DNA of 64,000 nucleotides from Bacillus salipaludis (GTDB lineage: Bacteria; Bacillota; Bacilli; Bacillales_B; DSM-18226), in assembly GCF_004358205.1 (NCBI RefSeq), contig NZ_SMYO01000001.1, positions 310,001 to 374,000 of the forward strand. Direction: 5' to 3'. The notes under the pieces are model-generated. The model was given only the letters and a program-made list of their open reading frames with translations, made no database searches and was not told the DNA's origin. This document shows, one piece after another, positions 1 through 8,179 of the stretch. Each line of letters starts with the position of its first letter. The stretch's first letter is position 1. Position numbers and translations under genes: made by a program.

Positions 1-23
1 GATTTTTCAATGGTATAAGCCAT
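1..23 (-). CDS. 5' end of an unidentified CDS, cut by the window edge
   Basis: An ATG at position 23 on the minus strand opens MAYTIEK and runs off the window. It is preceded by purine-rich Shine-Dalgarno sequence (GGGAG and AAAGGA) at about 27-37. In several Bacillaceae an enoyl-CoA hydratase/isomerase with a similar N-terminus follows rpmF, so that is my guess. Seven residues cannot establish the family. Confidence 0.4.
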
Positions 24-133
24 AATCCTTTCTCCCTTCAATATGAAATATGTATGGATTGCTTCTTTTAAAATTACTCATTGATTATCGCACTAATCAC
101 TTAGTTTGGAAATTAACATCCCCTTTAAACGAC

Positions 134-167
134 AAAAGCACAAGGGCTTTATGCTCCTTGTGCTTTT
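134..167. terminator. Intrinsic terminator downstream of rpmF
   Basis: A 12-bp stem (134-145 with 156-167) is flanked by A and T runs, so it can act in both directions. It lies 14 bases past the rpmF stop codon. Confidence 0.8.
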
Positions 168-180
168 TATCTCAATGAAA

Positions 181-354
181 TTAGTCGTTCACAACGTCTT
201 TTCCTTTGTATGTTCCGCAAGCTTTACACACGCGGTGAGCAAGTTTCATTTCACCACAGTTTGGGCAACTTACCATACCAGGTACGTTTAATTTAAAATG
301 AGTACGACGCTTTCTCTTTGCAGTTTTAGAAGTTCTTCTAAAAGGTACAGCCAT
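181..354 (-). CDS. rpmF: 50S ribosomal protein L32
   Basis: This is the small bL32 protein of the large ribosomal subunit, 57 residues. The basic N-terminal half ([18 protein letters not shown]) is typical. The C-terminal half carries two CxxC pairs (CPNC and CKAC) that form the zinc ribbon, so this is the zinc-binding C+ form. A longer reading frame exists upstream, but the ATG at 354 is preceded by a strong AAGGAGGTGG site and matches the family start. It lies 82 bases downstream of ylbN in the same direction; ylbN-rpmF is a conserved pair and probably co-transcribed. Confidence 0.97.
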   Translation of the reverse strand: MAVPFRRTSKTAKRKRRTHFKLNVPGMVSCPNCGEMKLAHRVCKACGTYKGKDVVND

Positions 355-436
355 TCTTCCCACCTCCTTAAAGAGTTTAAAGAAAGTCATGAAGACGAAT
401 TACTTAAAGTCTTCACGTTGCTCCATGTTTTGCCGA

Positions 437-961
437 TTATGATTCGGAAGAATTGTCATTGTCAAAAAACTTAGCAAGTCCAGCTAGTCTTGGATCAATT
501 TTTTTCGATTGATCCTCTTCATGAATCACTTCCCAATCCTTACCGGATTGTGGCGCAGCATCTTCATGTGTGACATCTTCGCAAAAAACCTGCATCGGAA
601 TCTCAAGTAAAAGAATTTCTCTAATGACTGGCATTAAATCAATACAATCCCCTTTTACTTGATGCACTTCCTCTTCCATTTCGTAATTCGAAGTTTGTAA
701 GAGGAAAGTTTCAGATGTTTCGACATAAATTGGAAGCTTCACATCCACTAAAGTACGAGAACAAGGAAGTATTAAATAACCTTCGATTTTTAAATGAAAG
801 GTCACTTTCGTTGAATCAATATCTCCTCTGCCGGTAATATACATTGGAGATACCTCTCGGATGGAAGGATCATCTTGTTTAATCTCATCAACCCGAATCG
901 TTTCATCAATCGGAAAATCCTTGTTTCGATATTTTTGTAATTGGCTTAATGTCCATTTCAA
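437..961 (-). CDS. ylbN: DUF177/YceD family protein YlbN
   Basis: This 174-residue protein belongs to the YceD (DUF177) family, nearly always encoded just upstream of rpmF. In other bacteria and plastids the family is linked to 23S rRNA accumulation; its exact action in Bacillus is not settled. The sequence starts MKWTLSQLQKY and has an acidic C-terminus. I place the start at TTG 961, because GGGGTG lies about 5 bases upstream of it. The in-frame GTG at 970 would overlap that site and is the alternative. It is divergent from tmcAL. Confidence 0.9.
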   Translation of the reverse strand: MKWTLSQLQKYRNKDFPIDETIRVDEIKQDDPSIREVSPMYITGRGDIDSTKVTFHLKIEGYLILPCSRTLVDVKLPIYVETSETFLLQTSNYEMEEEVHQVKGDCIDLMPVIREILLLEIPMQVFCEDVTHEDAAPQSGKDWEVIHEEDQSKKIDPRLAGLAKFFDNDNSSES

Positions 962-1132
962 TTGAATCACCCCAAGGCAACAAAGGTAATTATAGCCTTC
1001 GATTAAATTTTTGTCAATGTTTTTTCTTTACACCTAGGAAGGTGATTTTTGAAGCAATAAAGTTCATAAAAACAAATCATTTATTAGTGTAACCATTTAC
1101 CATTATTACAAACATCATATCAAATTGGCGAA

Positions 1133-1162
1133 TTTAAAGTCTGAGAGAATTCTTGGTATAAT
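1133..1162 (+). promoter_or_regulatory. Sigma-A type promoter for tmcAL
   Basis: TTTAAA at 1133-1138 and a perfect TATAAT at 1157-1162 are separated by 18 bases, 32 bases before the tmcAL start. A GG pair precedes the -10 box. Confidence 0.55.
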
Positions 1163-1194
1163 GATTTTACCAAATTAATTAAAGGAGTATACAA

Positions 1195-2406
1195 ATGAAA
1201 GCTGTTGGCGTAATTGTCGAATATAATCCCTTTCATAATGGACATGCTTTTCACGTCCAAGCAGCAAGAGAAACCTCGAATGCCGATATTGTGATTGCAG
1301 TAATGAGTGGAAATTTTCTGCAAAGAGGAGAGCCTGCACTAGTTTCCAAATGGTACCGAACGAAAATGGCTTTATCGGGGGGAGTAGACCTCGTATTTGA
1401 GCTTCCATATCAATTTGCTACCCAAAATGCAGAGTTTTTTGCTGATGGGGCTATTTCTATATTAGATGCGGTGCATTGTGAATCTTTTTGTTTTGGAAGT
1501 GAAAGCGGTGACATTTCCTCCTTTTTAAAAACCATTGACTTTTTGGAAGAGCATCAAGAAATCTTTGATGAGAATGTAAGAAGACATATTAAATCGGGTG
1601 TTAGCTATCCAAAAGCATTATCACTTTCGTTTCAGGATTTTACTGATACAGAAGGTTTATTAAACCTAACAAAGCCTAATAACATCCTGGGATTTCAGTA
1701 TATAAAGTCGATAAAAAAAGTAAATAGTAAAATAAAACCGCTAACCATTGCCCGAAAGAATGCCAATTACCATGATGAGCATTTTGCTTCTGAAACGATT
1801 GCGAGTGCAACAAGTATACGTAAAGCCCTTTTTTCAACTGATGATAGAACATTTACCATCGACCAGTATGTCCCTGAACCGACGACTGAATTATTAAAGG
1901 AGTATTACAATCATTATAGGGGATTTCATCAATGGGAAAATTATTGGAGCTATCTACAATTTCGACTGATTCAGTGTACCCCGGAAGAGCTTAGGAATAT
2001 TTATGAGGTTGAAGAAGGAATTGAAAATCGGCTGAAAGCTGCTGCCTTAACCGCTGGCAGTTTTCAGGAATTCATGGAAAAAATAAAAACTAAGCGTTAT
2101 ACCTGGACAAGACTGCAACGAATTTGCGTACATATTTTAACGAATGCAGTAAAAGAAGAAATGAGCAAACCTGAAGGTGCAAACTATTTAAGATTATTAG
2201 GGATGACCCAAAAAGGAAAAACATACTTAAACAAAGTGAAATCCGAGCTTAAGCTCCCGCTCGTTTCAAAACTATCTTCCTATAAACAAAAAGAAATTAT
2301 GCTTGATATCAAAGCAGCACAAATCTATTCATTTGGCATCCCTTTGGACCTAAGAAATGAATTCATCCAGCAAGAATATAAACAAACTCCAATCATAGTA
2401 AAGTAA
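1195..2406 (+). CDS. tmcAL: tRNA(Met) cytidine acetate ligase TmcAL
   Basis: This 403-residue cytosolic enzyme activates acetate with ATP and transfers it to N4 of the wobble cytidine of elongator tRNA-Met (family function, formerly YlbM/DUF795). The N-terminus has the nucleotidyltransferase signature VEYNPFHNGH around residues 8-17, equivalent to HxGH. SATSIRKAL near residue 200 is the second conserved motif. A good AAAGGAG site precedes ATG 1195. It is a single-gene unit with its own promoter. Its original terminator is the hairpin at 2410-2428, which is now the left duplicate flanking an IS1182 remnant. Confidence 0.95.
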   Translation: MKAVGVIVEYNPFHNGHAFHVQAARETSNADIVIAVMSGNFLQRGEPALVSKWYRTKMALSGGVDLVFELPYQFATQNAEFFADGAISILDAVHCESFCFGSESGDISSFLKTIDFLEEHQEIFDENVRRHIKSGVSYPKALSLSFQDFTDTEGLLNLTKPNNILGFQYIKSIKKVNSKIKPLTIARKNANYHDEHFASETIASATSIRKALFSTDDRTFTIDQYVPEPTTELLKEYYNHYRGFHQWENYWSYLQFRLIQCTPEELRNIYEVEEGIENRLKAAALTAGSFQEFMEKIKTKRYTWTRLQRICVHILTNAVKEEMSKPEGANYLRLLGMTQKGKTYLNKVKSELKLPLVSKLSSYKQKEIMLDIKAAQIYSFGIPLDLRNEFIQQEYKQTPIIVK

Positions 2407-2409
2407 AAA

Positions 2410-2428
2410 GACGGTGCAATGCACCGTC
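2410..2428. repeat. Left target duplication: tmcAL/ylbL terminator hairpin
   Basis: GACGGTGCAATGCACCGTC is a near-perfect palindrome immediately after tmcAL. It recurs with one change at 3493-3511, on the far side of the IS1182 remnant. I interpret the two as a 19-bp target-site duplication of one bidirectional terminator hairpin. Confidence 0.8.
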
Positions 2429-2430
2429 AG

Positions 2431-2460
2431 GCTGTCGAAAACCTTCGATAGCTTTTTATT
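2431..2460 (+). terminator. IS left-end terminator (copy A)
   Basis: GCTGTCGAA pairs with TTCGATAGC, with one G-U pair, and is followed by TTTTTATTTT. The hairpin is built from the left terminal inverted repeat and would stop transcripts entering from tmcAL. Confidence 0.7.
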
Positions 2461-2534
2461 TTATATATTTACTTTTATAATTTACCGCGTTAATTTATTG
2501 TAATAATATTAATGTATACGCTTCAAATAGGGCT

Positions 2535-2663
2535 GTTGATTTGCGCTCTAGGCGCTTCGCTTTCCGCGGGCGTGCCGGGGAGCCTCCTCGTCGCTGCGCT
2601 CCTGCGGGGTCTCCCCAGCCCCGTACTCCCGCAGGAGTCTTCGCGCCTTCCGCTCCAATCAAC
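2535..2663 (+). repeat. GTTGATT palindromic repeat, copy 1 (129 bp)
   Basis: It begins GTTGATT and ends AATCAAC, and is GC-rich inside an AT-rich neighbourhood. It shares its internal sequence (GGGGAGCCTCCTCG, CTGCGGGGTCTCC, CAGGAGTCTTCG) with copies at 3268, 38571, 46230 and 49673. Copy 2 at 3268 is in the opposite orientation. Confidence 0.85.
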
Positions 2664-2725
2664 AGGGCGTAACAATAGAGCCATCCTCATAATATAAAAA
2701 TTATAAATAATAAGTGCTGAATTTA

Positions 2726-3252
2726 ATGTTTAAACCTGAATTAGTTCCTGATGATCTTCTTCGCTTTTAATTGACAAATATATTGATTTCTCCTTTCTTC
2801 TTGAAAAAGTTCGTCCATTTTATAGTGAGGATAATGGCCGTGATTTGTACGTTTGTCCTAATAGTCCAGAATTAAAATACAAAACAACAAATCGGGAAGG
2901 ATATAGAGAATATAAATAGGATTCAAAGAGGTGTGAACATTGTCCACTTCTCTCTCAATGTACCCGTTCAAATAATAAGGTAAAGGTAGTAACACGTCAC
3001 GTTTGGGGAGAAGATAAGGAAAAAGTAAGATTGAATCGACTATCTAAATCGGGAAAAATGCTTTATAAATTTAGAAAAGAAAAAATCGAGCAAAGCTTCT
3101 CAGACTCAAAAGAGCTGCACGGGCTTCGCTACTGCCGTTTACGGGGGGTGAAAAAGGCAAGTGAACAGGCTCTCCTTACGGCAGCCTGCCAAAATATAAA
3201 AAAGATTGCAACACATTTGGCAATGTTAGAAAAGTGTGTTGCAATACATTAG
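2726..3252 (+). pseudogene. IS1182-family transposase pseudogene (copy A)
   Basis: The translation starts MFKPELVPDDLLR, shifts frame near 2768, and continues DKYIDFSFLLEKVRPFY from 2773. That is the typical N-terminal block of IS1182 transposases. After SEDNGR the sequence jumps directly to a C-terminal part, so the catalytic core is deleted. An in-frame TAG sits at 2917. Downstream come the cysteine cluster CEHCPLLSQC and the conserved FRKEKIEQSFSDSKELHG block, ending at 3252. It cannot encode an active enzyme. Confidence 0.85.
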
Positions 3253-3267
3253 GTTGATTCTCCCCCT

Positions 3268-3396
3268 GTTGATTGGAGCGGAGGGCACTCGACTCCTGCG
3301 GGATAAAGAGGTCACTGGAGACCCCGCAGGCGCCAAGGCGGCGAGGAGGCTCCAGGACCTCCCCGCGGAAAGCGAGTGTTCGGAGCGGAAATCAAC
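3268..3396 (-). repeat. GTTGATT palindromic repeat, copy 2 (129 bp, inverted)
   Basis: This has the same length and ends as copy 1 at 2535-2663 but the opposite orientation. The two form a large inverted repeat around the transposase pseudogene. Confidence 0.85.
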
Positions 3397-3457
3397 AGGA
3401 CAGTTAGCAGGAACAAACGATTTAGGTAAAATAAGAAATTTAAATTCAGATAATAAA

Positions 3458-3490
3458 AAATTGCCGAGAAAAATACCCTTTCTCGACAAT
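3458..3490 (-). terminator. IS right-end terminator (copy A)
   Basis: Read on the minus strand, ATTGTCGAGAAA pairs with TTTCTCGGCAAT (12 bp, one G-U pair) and is followed by TTTTTTATT. It would stop transcripts entering from ylbL. Confidence 0.7.
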
Positions 3491-3492
3491 CT

Positions 3493-3511
3493 GACGGTGC
3501 TATGCACCGTC
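3493..3511. repeat. Right target duplication: tmcAL/ylbL terminator hairpin
   Basis: GACGGTGCTATGCACCGTC matches the hairpin at 2410-2428 at 18 of 19 positions. It lies just after the ylbL stop codon. Confidence 0.8.
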
Positions 3512-3513
3512 TT

Positions 3514-4533
3514 TTACTTTTTAGGCAATTTTTCTAAATAGGTAACGGCATCATCAAATGTATCTACCGGTACAATTTTCATTTTTGTTTTGATATCTTT
3601 GGCAGTTTTCACAGCTGCCCGGTAGTTGGAATCTTTTGCACCTTTTTCATTAGGAGCAAAGAAAATTTCCGCTCCTGCTTTATCTGCTGCTACAATTTTT
3701 TGTTCAATTCCCCCAATTGGACCAACCGTCCCATCCACATCAATGGTACCGGTTCCTGCTATTTGATAGCCTTTCGTCAAGTCTTCTTTTGTTAATTGAT
3801 TATAAATTTCGAGTGAAAACATCAATCCAGCTGAAGGGCCGCCAATTTCATCCGTTTTTACTTCAACAGGTGGATTTACCTTTACTTCCTTGTCATCAAC
3901 TAAATAAATTCCGATTCCCACTCGATTAGGCTGCTTTTTTAACGGCTGGACATAGAGTTTGGCTGTTTTTGTTTTTTTATCTCTCATAAACGTTAAGGTA
4001 ACTTGGGCACCCTTATTTTTTTCACCAACATAGGCAATGAATTTTTCTGAGGAAGGGAACTGATGGCCATCAACCTTAAAAATTCGATCACCTGCTTGAA
4101 GCTTGCCATCCGCCGGCATTCCCGGAACGACATCCACCACATAAATACCTTTATATTTATAATTTACCGGAAGGCCAGCTTTTCGGTACGCAACATCAAT
4201 CGCATTTAATTTGGATTGGGCCATGAGATAGAGCTGTTTTGCATTATACTCCTCATCTGTCTCGGTTTTATCTAAAACCTGTTCTACTGGATAGAGTTCT
4301 TCATATTTTTTTATTTTTGCTTCTAAATAGGAGTAGATTGTTGCTCTTCCCATTCTTACTGTTGTCAACATAAAGTTGCCTTTTTCCTTGTATCCATCTT
4401 CTACCTTTATTATAGGATGAAGTTCTTTAGCCATCCCCGGTTTTGTTACATAAAAGGGGAGTGTATAAAACAAACCGCCAATTAACACAATCGCTATAAT
4501 TAATATAGCACTGAAATATATTTTCTTACGCAT
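3514..4533 (-). CDS. ylbL: SepM-family PDZ/Lon-type serine protease YlbL
   Basis: This is a membrane-anchored protease of 339 residues. A single N-terminal membrane segment follows MRKKIYF. A PDZ domain lies at about residues 120-200, and a Lon-type catalytic domain fills the C-terminus. The catalytic serine is in GGPSAGL and the likely dyad lysine follows in GGIEQK. Family members process peptides at the cell surface (SepM in streptococci). I use the ATG at 4533; an upstream in-frame GTG at 4554 overlaps ylbK and its own ribosome site. It overlaps no coding sequence at the chosen start and follows ylbK by 8 bases, so the two are probably one operon. Confidence 0.93.
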   Translation of the reverse strand: MRKKIYFSAILIIAIVLIGGLFYTLPFYVTKPGMAKELHPIIKVEDGYKEKGNFMLTTVRMGRATIYSYLEAKIKKYEELYPVEQVLDKTETDEEYNAKQLYLMAQSKLNAIDVAYRKAGLPVNYKYKGIYVVDVVPGMPADGKLQAGDRIFKVDGHQFPSSEKFIAYVGEKNKGAQVTLTFMRDKKTKTAKLYVQPLKKQPNRVGIGIYLVDDKEVKVNPPVEVKTDEIGGPSAGLMFSLEIYNQLTKEDLTKGYQIAGTGTIDVDGTVGPIGGIEQKIVAADKAGAEIFFAPNEKGAKDSNYRAAVKTAKDIKTKMKIVPVDTFDDAVTYLEKLPKK

Positions 4534-4541
4534 TCCACTTT

Positions 4542-5321
4542 TTACCCCTTCCACTGCTCAATAGCCTGTTTAATTTGAGGAATATGTTTTTTAATTTCTT
4601 CTTCTCCTGCCTTAATAATCTCTTCAATGTTGGTGAATGCGCGTGAACTAAACATTTCAACCGGAGGACGGATCATAATGTCCGCGGCAATCTCCCTTGT
4701 ATTGATAATCTCAGTCTGCATGATATCAATACTTTGCATAATCACATCATAAATCGAGGTGATTTCAGCGTTTCGTTTCACCATCGAGACATCCACGGCA
4801 ATGACGATATCTGCACCCATATCTTTTGCAACCGATACAGGTACACGGTCGGAAACACCCCCATCTACTAAAATCCTCCCTTTGTACTTTTCCGGAACAA
4901 AAATTCCCGGAATGGAGATACTAGCCCGAACGGCTTCTGCAACAGGACCATTTTGAAACACTACTTTTTCTCCAGTTAAAAGGTCAGTTGCGACAATTCC
5001 AATTGGAAGGGATAAATCTTCTATATTTTTTCCGTGCGTAAATACCCTGACAAATTCCTTCACTTTCTTTCCTGCAATAAACCCCATTTTTGGAACAGTA
5101 AAGTCTAAAAAATACTTTCGTTTAAAAGCTGTTGAAAGTTTGTATAATCGATTCATTTCTATACCGGCACCGTAAAAGCTCCCCACAAGGGCACCCATAC
5201 TGCTTCCTGCAATCAGGTGAAATGGGATCCCCTCTTCCACCATTACCTTGATCACACCTAAATGCGCAAACCCGCGTGCTCCGCCAGATCCAAGTGCTAA
5301 CCCTATTTTAGGCTGTACCAT
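4542..5321 (-). CDS. ylbK: Patatin-like phospholipase family protein YlbK
   Basis: A 259-residue patatin-family serine acyl hydrolase. The glycine-rich oxyanion motif GSGGARG follows the N-terminal MVQPKIGLAL. The nucleophile elbow is GSSMG, and the catalytic aspartate is in VDGGVSD. Together these give an intact Ser-Asp dyad. The start at 5321 is set by GAGGTGG seven bases upstream. The longer frame upstream has no ribosome site. The natural substrate is unknown. It is followed immediately by ylbL. Confidence 0.93.
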   Translation of the reverse strand: MVQPKIGLALGSGGARGFAHLGVIKVMVEEGIPFHLIAGSSMGALVGSFYGAGIEMNRLYKLSTAFKRKYFLDFTVPKMGFIAGKKVKEFVRVFTHGKNIEDLSLPIGIVATDLLTGEKVVFQNGPVAEAVRASISIPGIFVPEKYKGRILVDGGVSDRVPVSVAKDMGADIVIAVDVSMVKRNAEITSIYDVIMQSIDIMQTEIINTREIAADIMIRPPVEMFSSRAFTNIEEIIKAGEEEIKKHIPQIKQAIEQWKG

Positions 5322-5439
5322 TAAAGTTACCACCTCACTCACCCGCAAAAGTGAAATCTCGTTCAATCTTATGGTCTAATTTCTCGAACTATGAGTATAT
5401 TTGATTTATATGAGGACGAGTAGTAAAAGGACATTTGCG

Positions 5440-5470
5440 TGAATATTTCTTATTTTATCATTGATACGGG
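5440..5470 (+). promoter_or_regulatory. Possible sigma-E promoter of ylbJ
   Basis: TGAATATT at 5440-5447 matches seven of eight positions of the sigma-E -35 consensus. GATACGGG at 5463-5470 is a weaker -10 match, 15 bases away. YlbJ is a mother-cell sporulation protein in B. subtilis, which fits, but the match alone is modest. Confidence 0.35.
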
Positions 5471-5514
5471 GGAAATGCATAGTTACTGTTACCCCAAGGA
5501 AGGAGGTCCCCTTC

Positions 5515-6735
5515 GTGTTTCGTTCAAAAGTTAAAACGATTGTCTTATCCATATTCATTACCATACTAGCTGCTTCACTTATCAGCTTTCCGAAGGAATC
5601 CTTGGAAGCTTCAGTCCGTGGTCTCAAGATGTGGTGGGAAATTGTCTTCCCTTCCTTGCTGCCCTTTTTTATCGTTTCCGAAGTGCTAATCGGCTTTGGA
5701 GTCGTTAAATTTATTGGAGTCCTATTGGAACCCCTTATGCGGCCTGTTTTTCGCGTACCCGGTGTGGGAGGTTTTGTATGGGCGATGGGAATGGCCTCCG
5801 GGTTTCCTGCAGGAGCCAAATTTACTGCCCGCCTGCGCCAGGAAGGTCAGTTGACTCAAATTGAAGCAGAACGTCTTGTTTCATTCACGAACTCTTCGAA
5901 TCCATTATTTATTTTTGGTGCAGTTGCTGTTGGTTTTTTCAATAATGCCAAATTGGGCATCATACTGGCCTTGGCCCATTATCTAGGGAATATCTGTGTT
6001 GGTATCATAATGCGTTTTTACGGTAAAGACAAGGGACGCCATCAGGATGAACCAAAGCGTAAATTCATCATCCGATCAGCTTTTTCCACCCTGCATCGTA
6101 CAAGGTTAAAGGATAATCGCCCCATCGGAAAAATGCTTGGCGATGCCGTTAACTCTTCCATTCAAACCTTGTTAATGATTGGTGGATTTATTATCCTATT
6201 TTCAGTCATAAACACACTGCTGTATCATTTACATATTACCGCGATTTTAGCTAAAGCTGTTGAAATGCTTCTTTCCGTGTTTTCCTTTACGGAAAACTTA
6301 AGCATTCCTCTTATTTCTGGAATATTTGAACTTACACTAGGAAGCAAGCTGACAAGCCAAGTACAGGATGCACCTCTTTTGCAACAGACCATGATGGTAA
6401 GTTTTATCCTGGCATTTAGCGGCTTCAGTGTTCAGGCACAGGTTGCAAGTATTCTAGCCCAGGCAAATATTCGCTTTCAGCCATTTTTCATAGCGCGGAT
6501 TATCCATGGTATACTCGCAAGTATTTTTGCCTATCTCTTATGGAAGCCAGTTTACCTCCGTTTTTACCAAACCGACCATCCAACCAGTGCCGTACCTGTT
6601 GGATTTTTTGAAAAAGGTTCTTGGGTGCATAGCTTTTACGAACGAATGATCGAGGCTGGACCGATAATTACGATATTTTCACTTGCACTTTATACGGTCA
6701 TCTTATTTTTTAGATTACAAAGAAACCGGACATAA
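5515..6735 (+). CDS. ylbJ: Sporulation integral membrane protein YlbJ
   Basis: A 406-residue polytopic membrane protein of the nucleoside recognition/GATE-related fold. The conserved stretch WWEIVFPSLLPFFIVSEVL and the GXPAGAKF-like motif after WAMGMASGF are visible. In B. subtilis it is made in the mother cell under sigma E and is needed for spore maturation or resistance. The start is GTG 5515, seven bases after AAGGAGGT; the frame is open upstream but lacks a better site. The stop codon lies inside the terminator shared with coaD. Confidence 0.92.
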   Translation: MFRSKVKTIVLSIFITILAASLISFPKESLEASVRGLKMWWEIVFPSLLPFFIVSEVLIGFGVVKFIGVLLEPLMRPVFRVPGVGGFVWAMGMASGFPAGAKFTARLRQEGQLTQIEAERLVSFTNSSNPLFIFGAVAVGFFNNAKLGIILALAHYLGNICVGIIMRFYGKDKGRHQDEPKRKFIIRSAFSTLHRTRLKDNRPIGKMLGDAVNSSIQTLLMIGGFIILFSVINTLLYHLHITAILAKAVEMLLSVFSFTENLSIPLISGIFELTLGSKLTSQVQDAPLLQQTMMVSFILAFSGFSVQAQVASILAQANIRFQPFFIARIIHGILASIFAYLLWKPVYLRFYQTDHPTSAVPVGFFEKGSWVHSFYERMIEAGPIITIFSLALYTVILFFRLQRNRT

Positions 6736-6755
6736 TTACTTATGCCCGGCTTTTT

Positions 6756-6757
<2 letters not shown>
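6726..6757. terminator. Bidirectional terminator between ylbJ and coaD
   Basis: The stem CCGGACATAA/TTATGCCCGG (one mismatch) is followed by seven T residues. The ylbJ stop codon lies within it, and coaD ends right after it on the other strand. Confidence 0.75.
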
Positions 6758-7256
<499 letters not shown>

Positions 7257-7262
7257 TTATCA

Positions 7263-7832
7263 CTACTCACAGATTGACGAATAAATCGTAACCGTAATAA
7301 TCCCATATTTTTCATGTTTTATTTGTGTTAAGGCCCCTACCGATAGCGGAAGCTCTACATCGTGGCTGTGTTCACAAACAACAATCCCGTCTTCATTCAA
7401 AAGGTTCTCTTCTACAATTGTTTGCATTAAGTTAATAAGCTGCTGCTTTTTATACGGTGGATCCAAAAAAATATAATCGAAACGGATTTCTCTTTTTATA
7501 AGTGCCTTTAATGCACGCTCAGCATCATTTCGATATACCTCGATCTTTTCATCAAAGCTGCACGATTTAATATTTTCGCGAATCACTTGAATGGCTTTGG
7601 CGTCACGATCAATAAAAATCACTTTATCCAAGCCTCGGCTTAGAGCTTCGATTCCCAAACCGCCGCTCCCTGCAAATAAATCGAGTCCGATTCCACCGTT
7701 AAAATAAGGCCCAATCATATTAAATAAGGCTTCTTTCACCTTATCTGTTGTTGGCCTTGTTGTATTTCCCGGTACTGCTTTAAGGGGTCTACCTTTACAA
7801 ATACCTGAAACCACTCTCAGAACTATCACCAC
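7263..7832 (-). CDS. rsmD: 16S rRNA (guanine(966)-N2)-methyltransferase RsmD
   Basis: A class I SAM-dependent methyltransferase, about 185-189 residues, that modifies G966 of 16S rRNA. The conserved TRPTTDKVKEALFNMI block, the SAM loop LDLFAGSGGLGIEALSRG and the catalytic LDPPY motif are all present. The start is uncertain. GTG 7832 opens the frame but has no clear ribosome site. GTGGTGATA sits 4 bases before an in-frame CTG at 7820, which would give the usual MRVVSG start. coaD follows. Confidence 0.95.
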   Translation of the reverse strand: MVIVLRVVSGICKGRPLKAVPGNTTRPTTDKVKEALFNMIGPYFNGGIGLDLFAGSGGLGIEALSRGLDKVIFIDRDAKAIQVIRENIKSCSFDEKIEVYRNDAERALKALIKREIRFDYIFLDPPYKKQQLINLMQTIVEENLLNEDGIVVCEHSHDVELPLSVGALTQIKHEKYGIITVTIYSSICE

Positions 7833-7937
7833 ATTTATTTAAAAAATCATTTTTCTTCCCCTATCCTACCATAATTGAATAAACTAGCCAAATATCAAAT
7901 CATTTCAACATCATAATAGAAAAAAATAAAAAAGCGT

Positions 7938-7966
7938 GTATAAGCTTTTTCGTTGTGGGGATAATG
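7938..7966 (+). promoter_or_regulatory. Forespore (sigma-F/sigma-G type) promoter of csfG
   Basis: GTATA at 7938-7942 is followed 17 bases later by GATAATG at 7960-7966. This fits the sigma-G pattern at five of seven -10 positions. The overlapping GGGGATAAT also resembles a sigma-F -10 box. Confidence 0.5.
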
Positions 7967-7972
7967 TTATTA

Positions 7973-8122
7973 ACAACATCAATTCGAGGATGTTGTTGCC
8001 AACCGCGGAGAAGACTTACGTTTCCCCATAAGTTCTTCCTCCGGTTTCTCCTCTCCCTTTGCCTTCTATCCTTGGTTAAGGATATAGAAGGACCCTGCAG
8101 ATTTATTTCTGCGGGGTTTTTT
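7973..8122 (+). ncRNA. csfG: CsfG-type sporulation small RNA
   Basis: The region between rsmD and the ylbG side has no good ORF but strong RNA structure. One hairpin has AACAACATC/GATGTTGTT arms (7972-7997). A longer stem pairs CCGCGGAGAAGACTTA with TAAGTTCTTCCTCCGG (about 8002-8045). A bulged hairpin lies at 8062-8091, and an intrinsic terminator with a T run at 8092-8122. In B. subtilis the forespore-specific RNA CsfG is encoded in the ylbG-ylbH (rsmD) interval, which is this position. The identification rests on location, promoter type and terminator, not on an alignment. Confidence 0.7.
8092..8122 (+). terminator. Terminator of csfG
   Basis: A 10-bp stem (ACCCTGCAGA/TCTGCGGGGT with one mismatch) is followed by six T residues. 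Confidence 0.8.
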
Positions 8123-8179
8123 ATTTTTACACAAAATGATAAAGTATTGTTGAGTCTAAAAAAAAGGGGAGTCAGACTA

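Larger units (their letters stand above)
2429..3492. mobile_element. Decayed IS1182-family element, copy A (1064 bp)
   Basis: The ends are imperfect inverted repeats: AGGCTGTCGAAAA on the left, and AGATTGTCGAGAA as the right end read inward. The body has two inverted ~129-bp GTTGATT repeats (2535-2663 and 3268-3396) flanking a transposase pseudogene. The element lies between convergent tmcAL and ylbL, and a 19-bp terminator hairpin is repeated on both sides. Both ends also fold as terminators facing into the element. It is not autonomous, because the transposase is internally deleted. Confidence 0.8.

Noticed and set aside
2512..2697. 61-residue ORF in the first GTTGATT repeat
   Set aside because: It is an open frame produced by the GC-rich palindromic repeat; other copies of the repeat do not conserve it.
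3236..3541. 101-residue ORF over the second repeat and IS right end
   Set aside because: It spans the inverted repeat, the IS terminus and the terminator hairpin, so it is a chance frame.
7955..8179. N-terminal extension of the DUF7147-type gene
   Set aside because: This stretch is the csfG RNA with its terminator; the ribosome site and family start point to TTG 8180.
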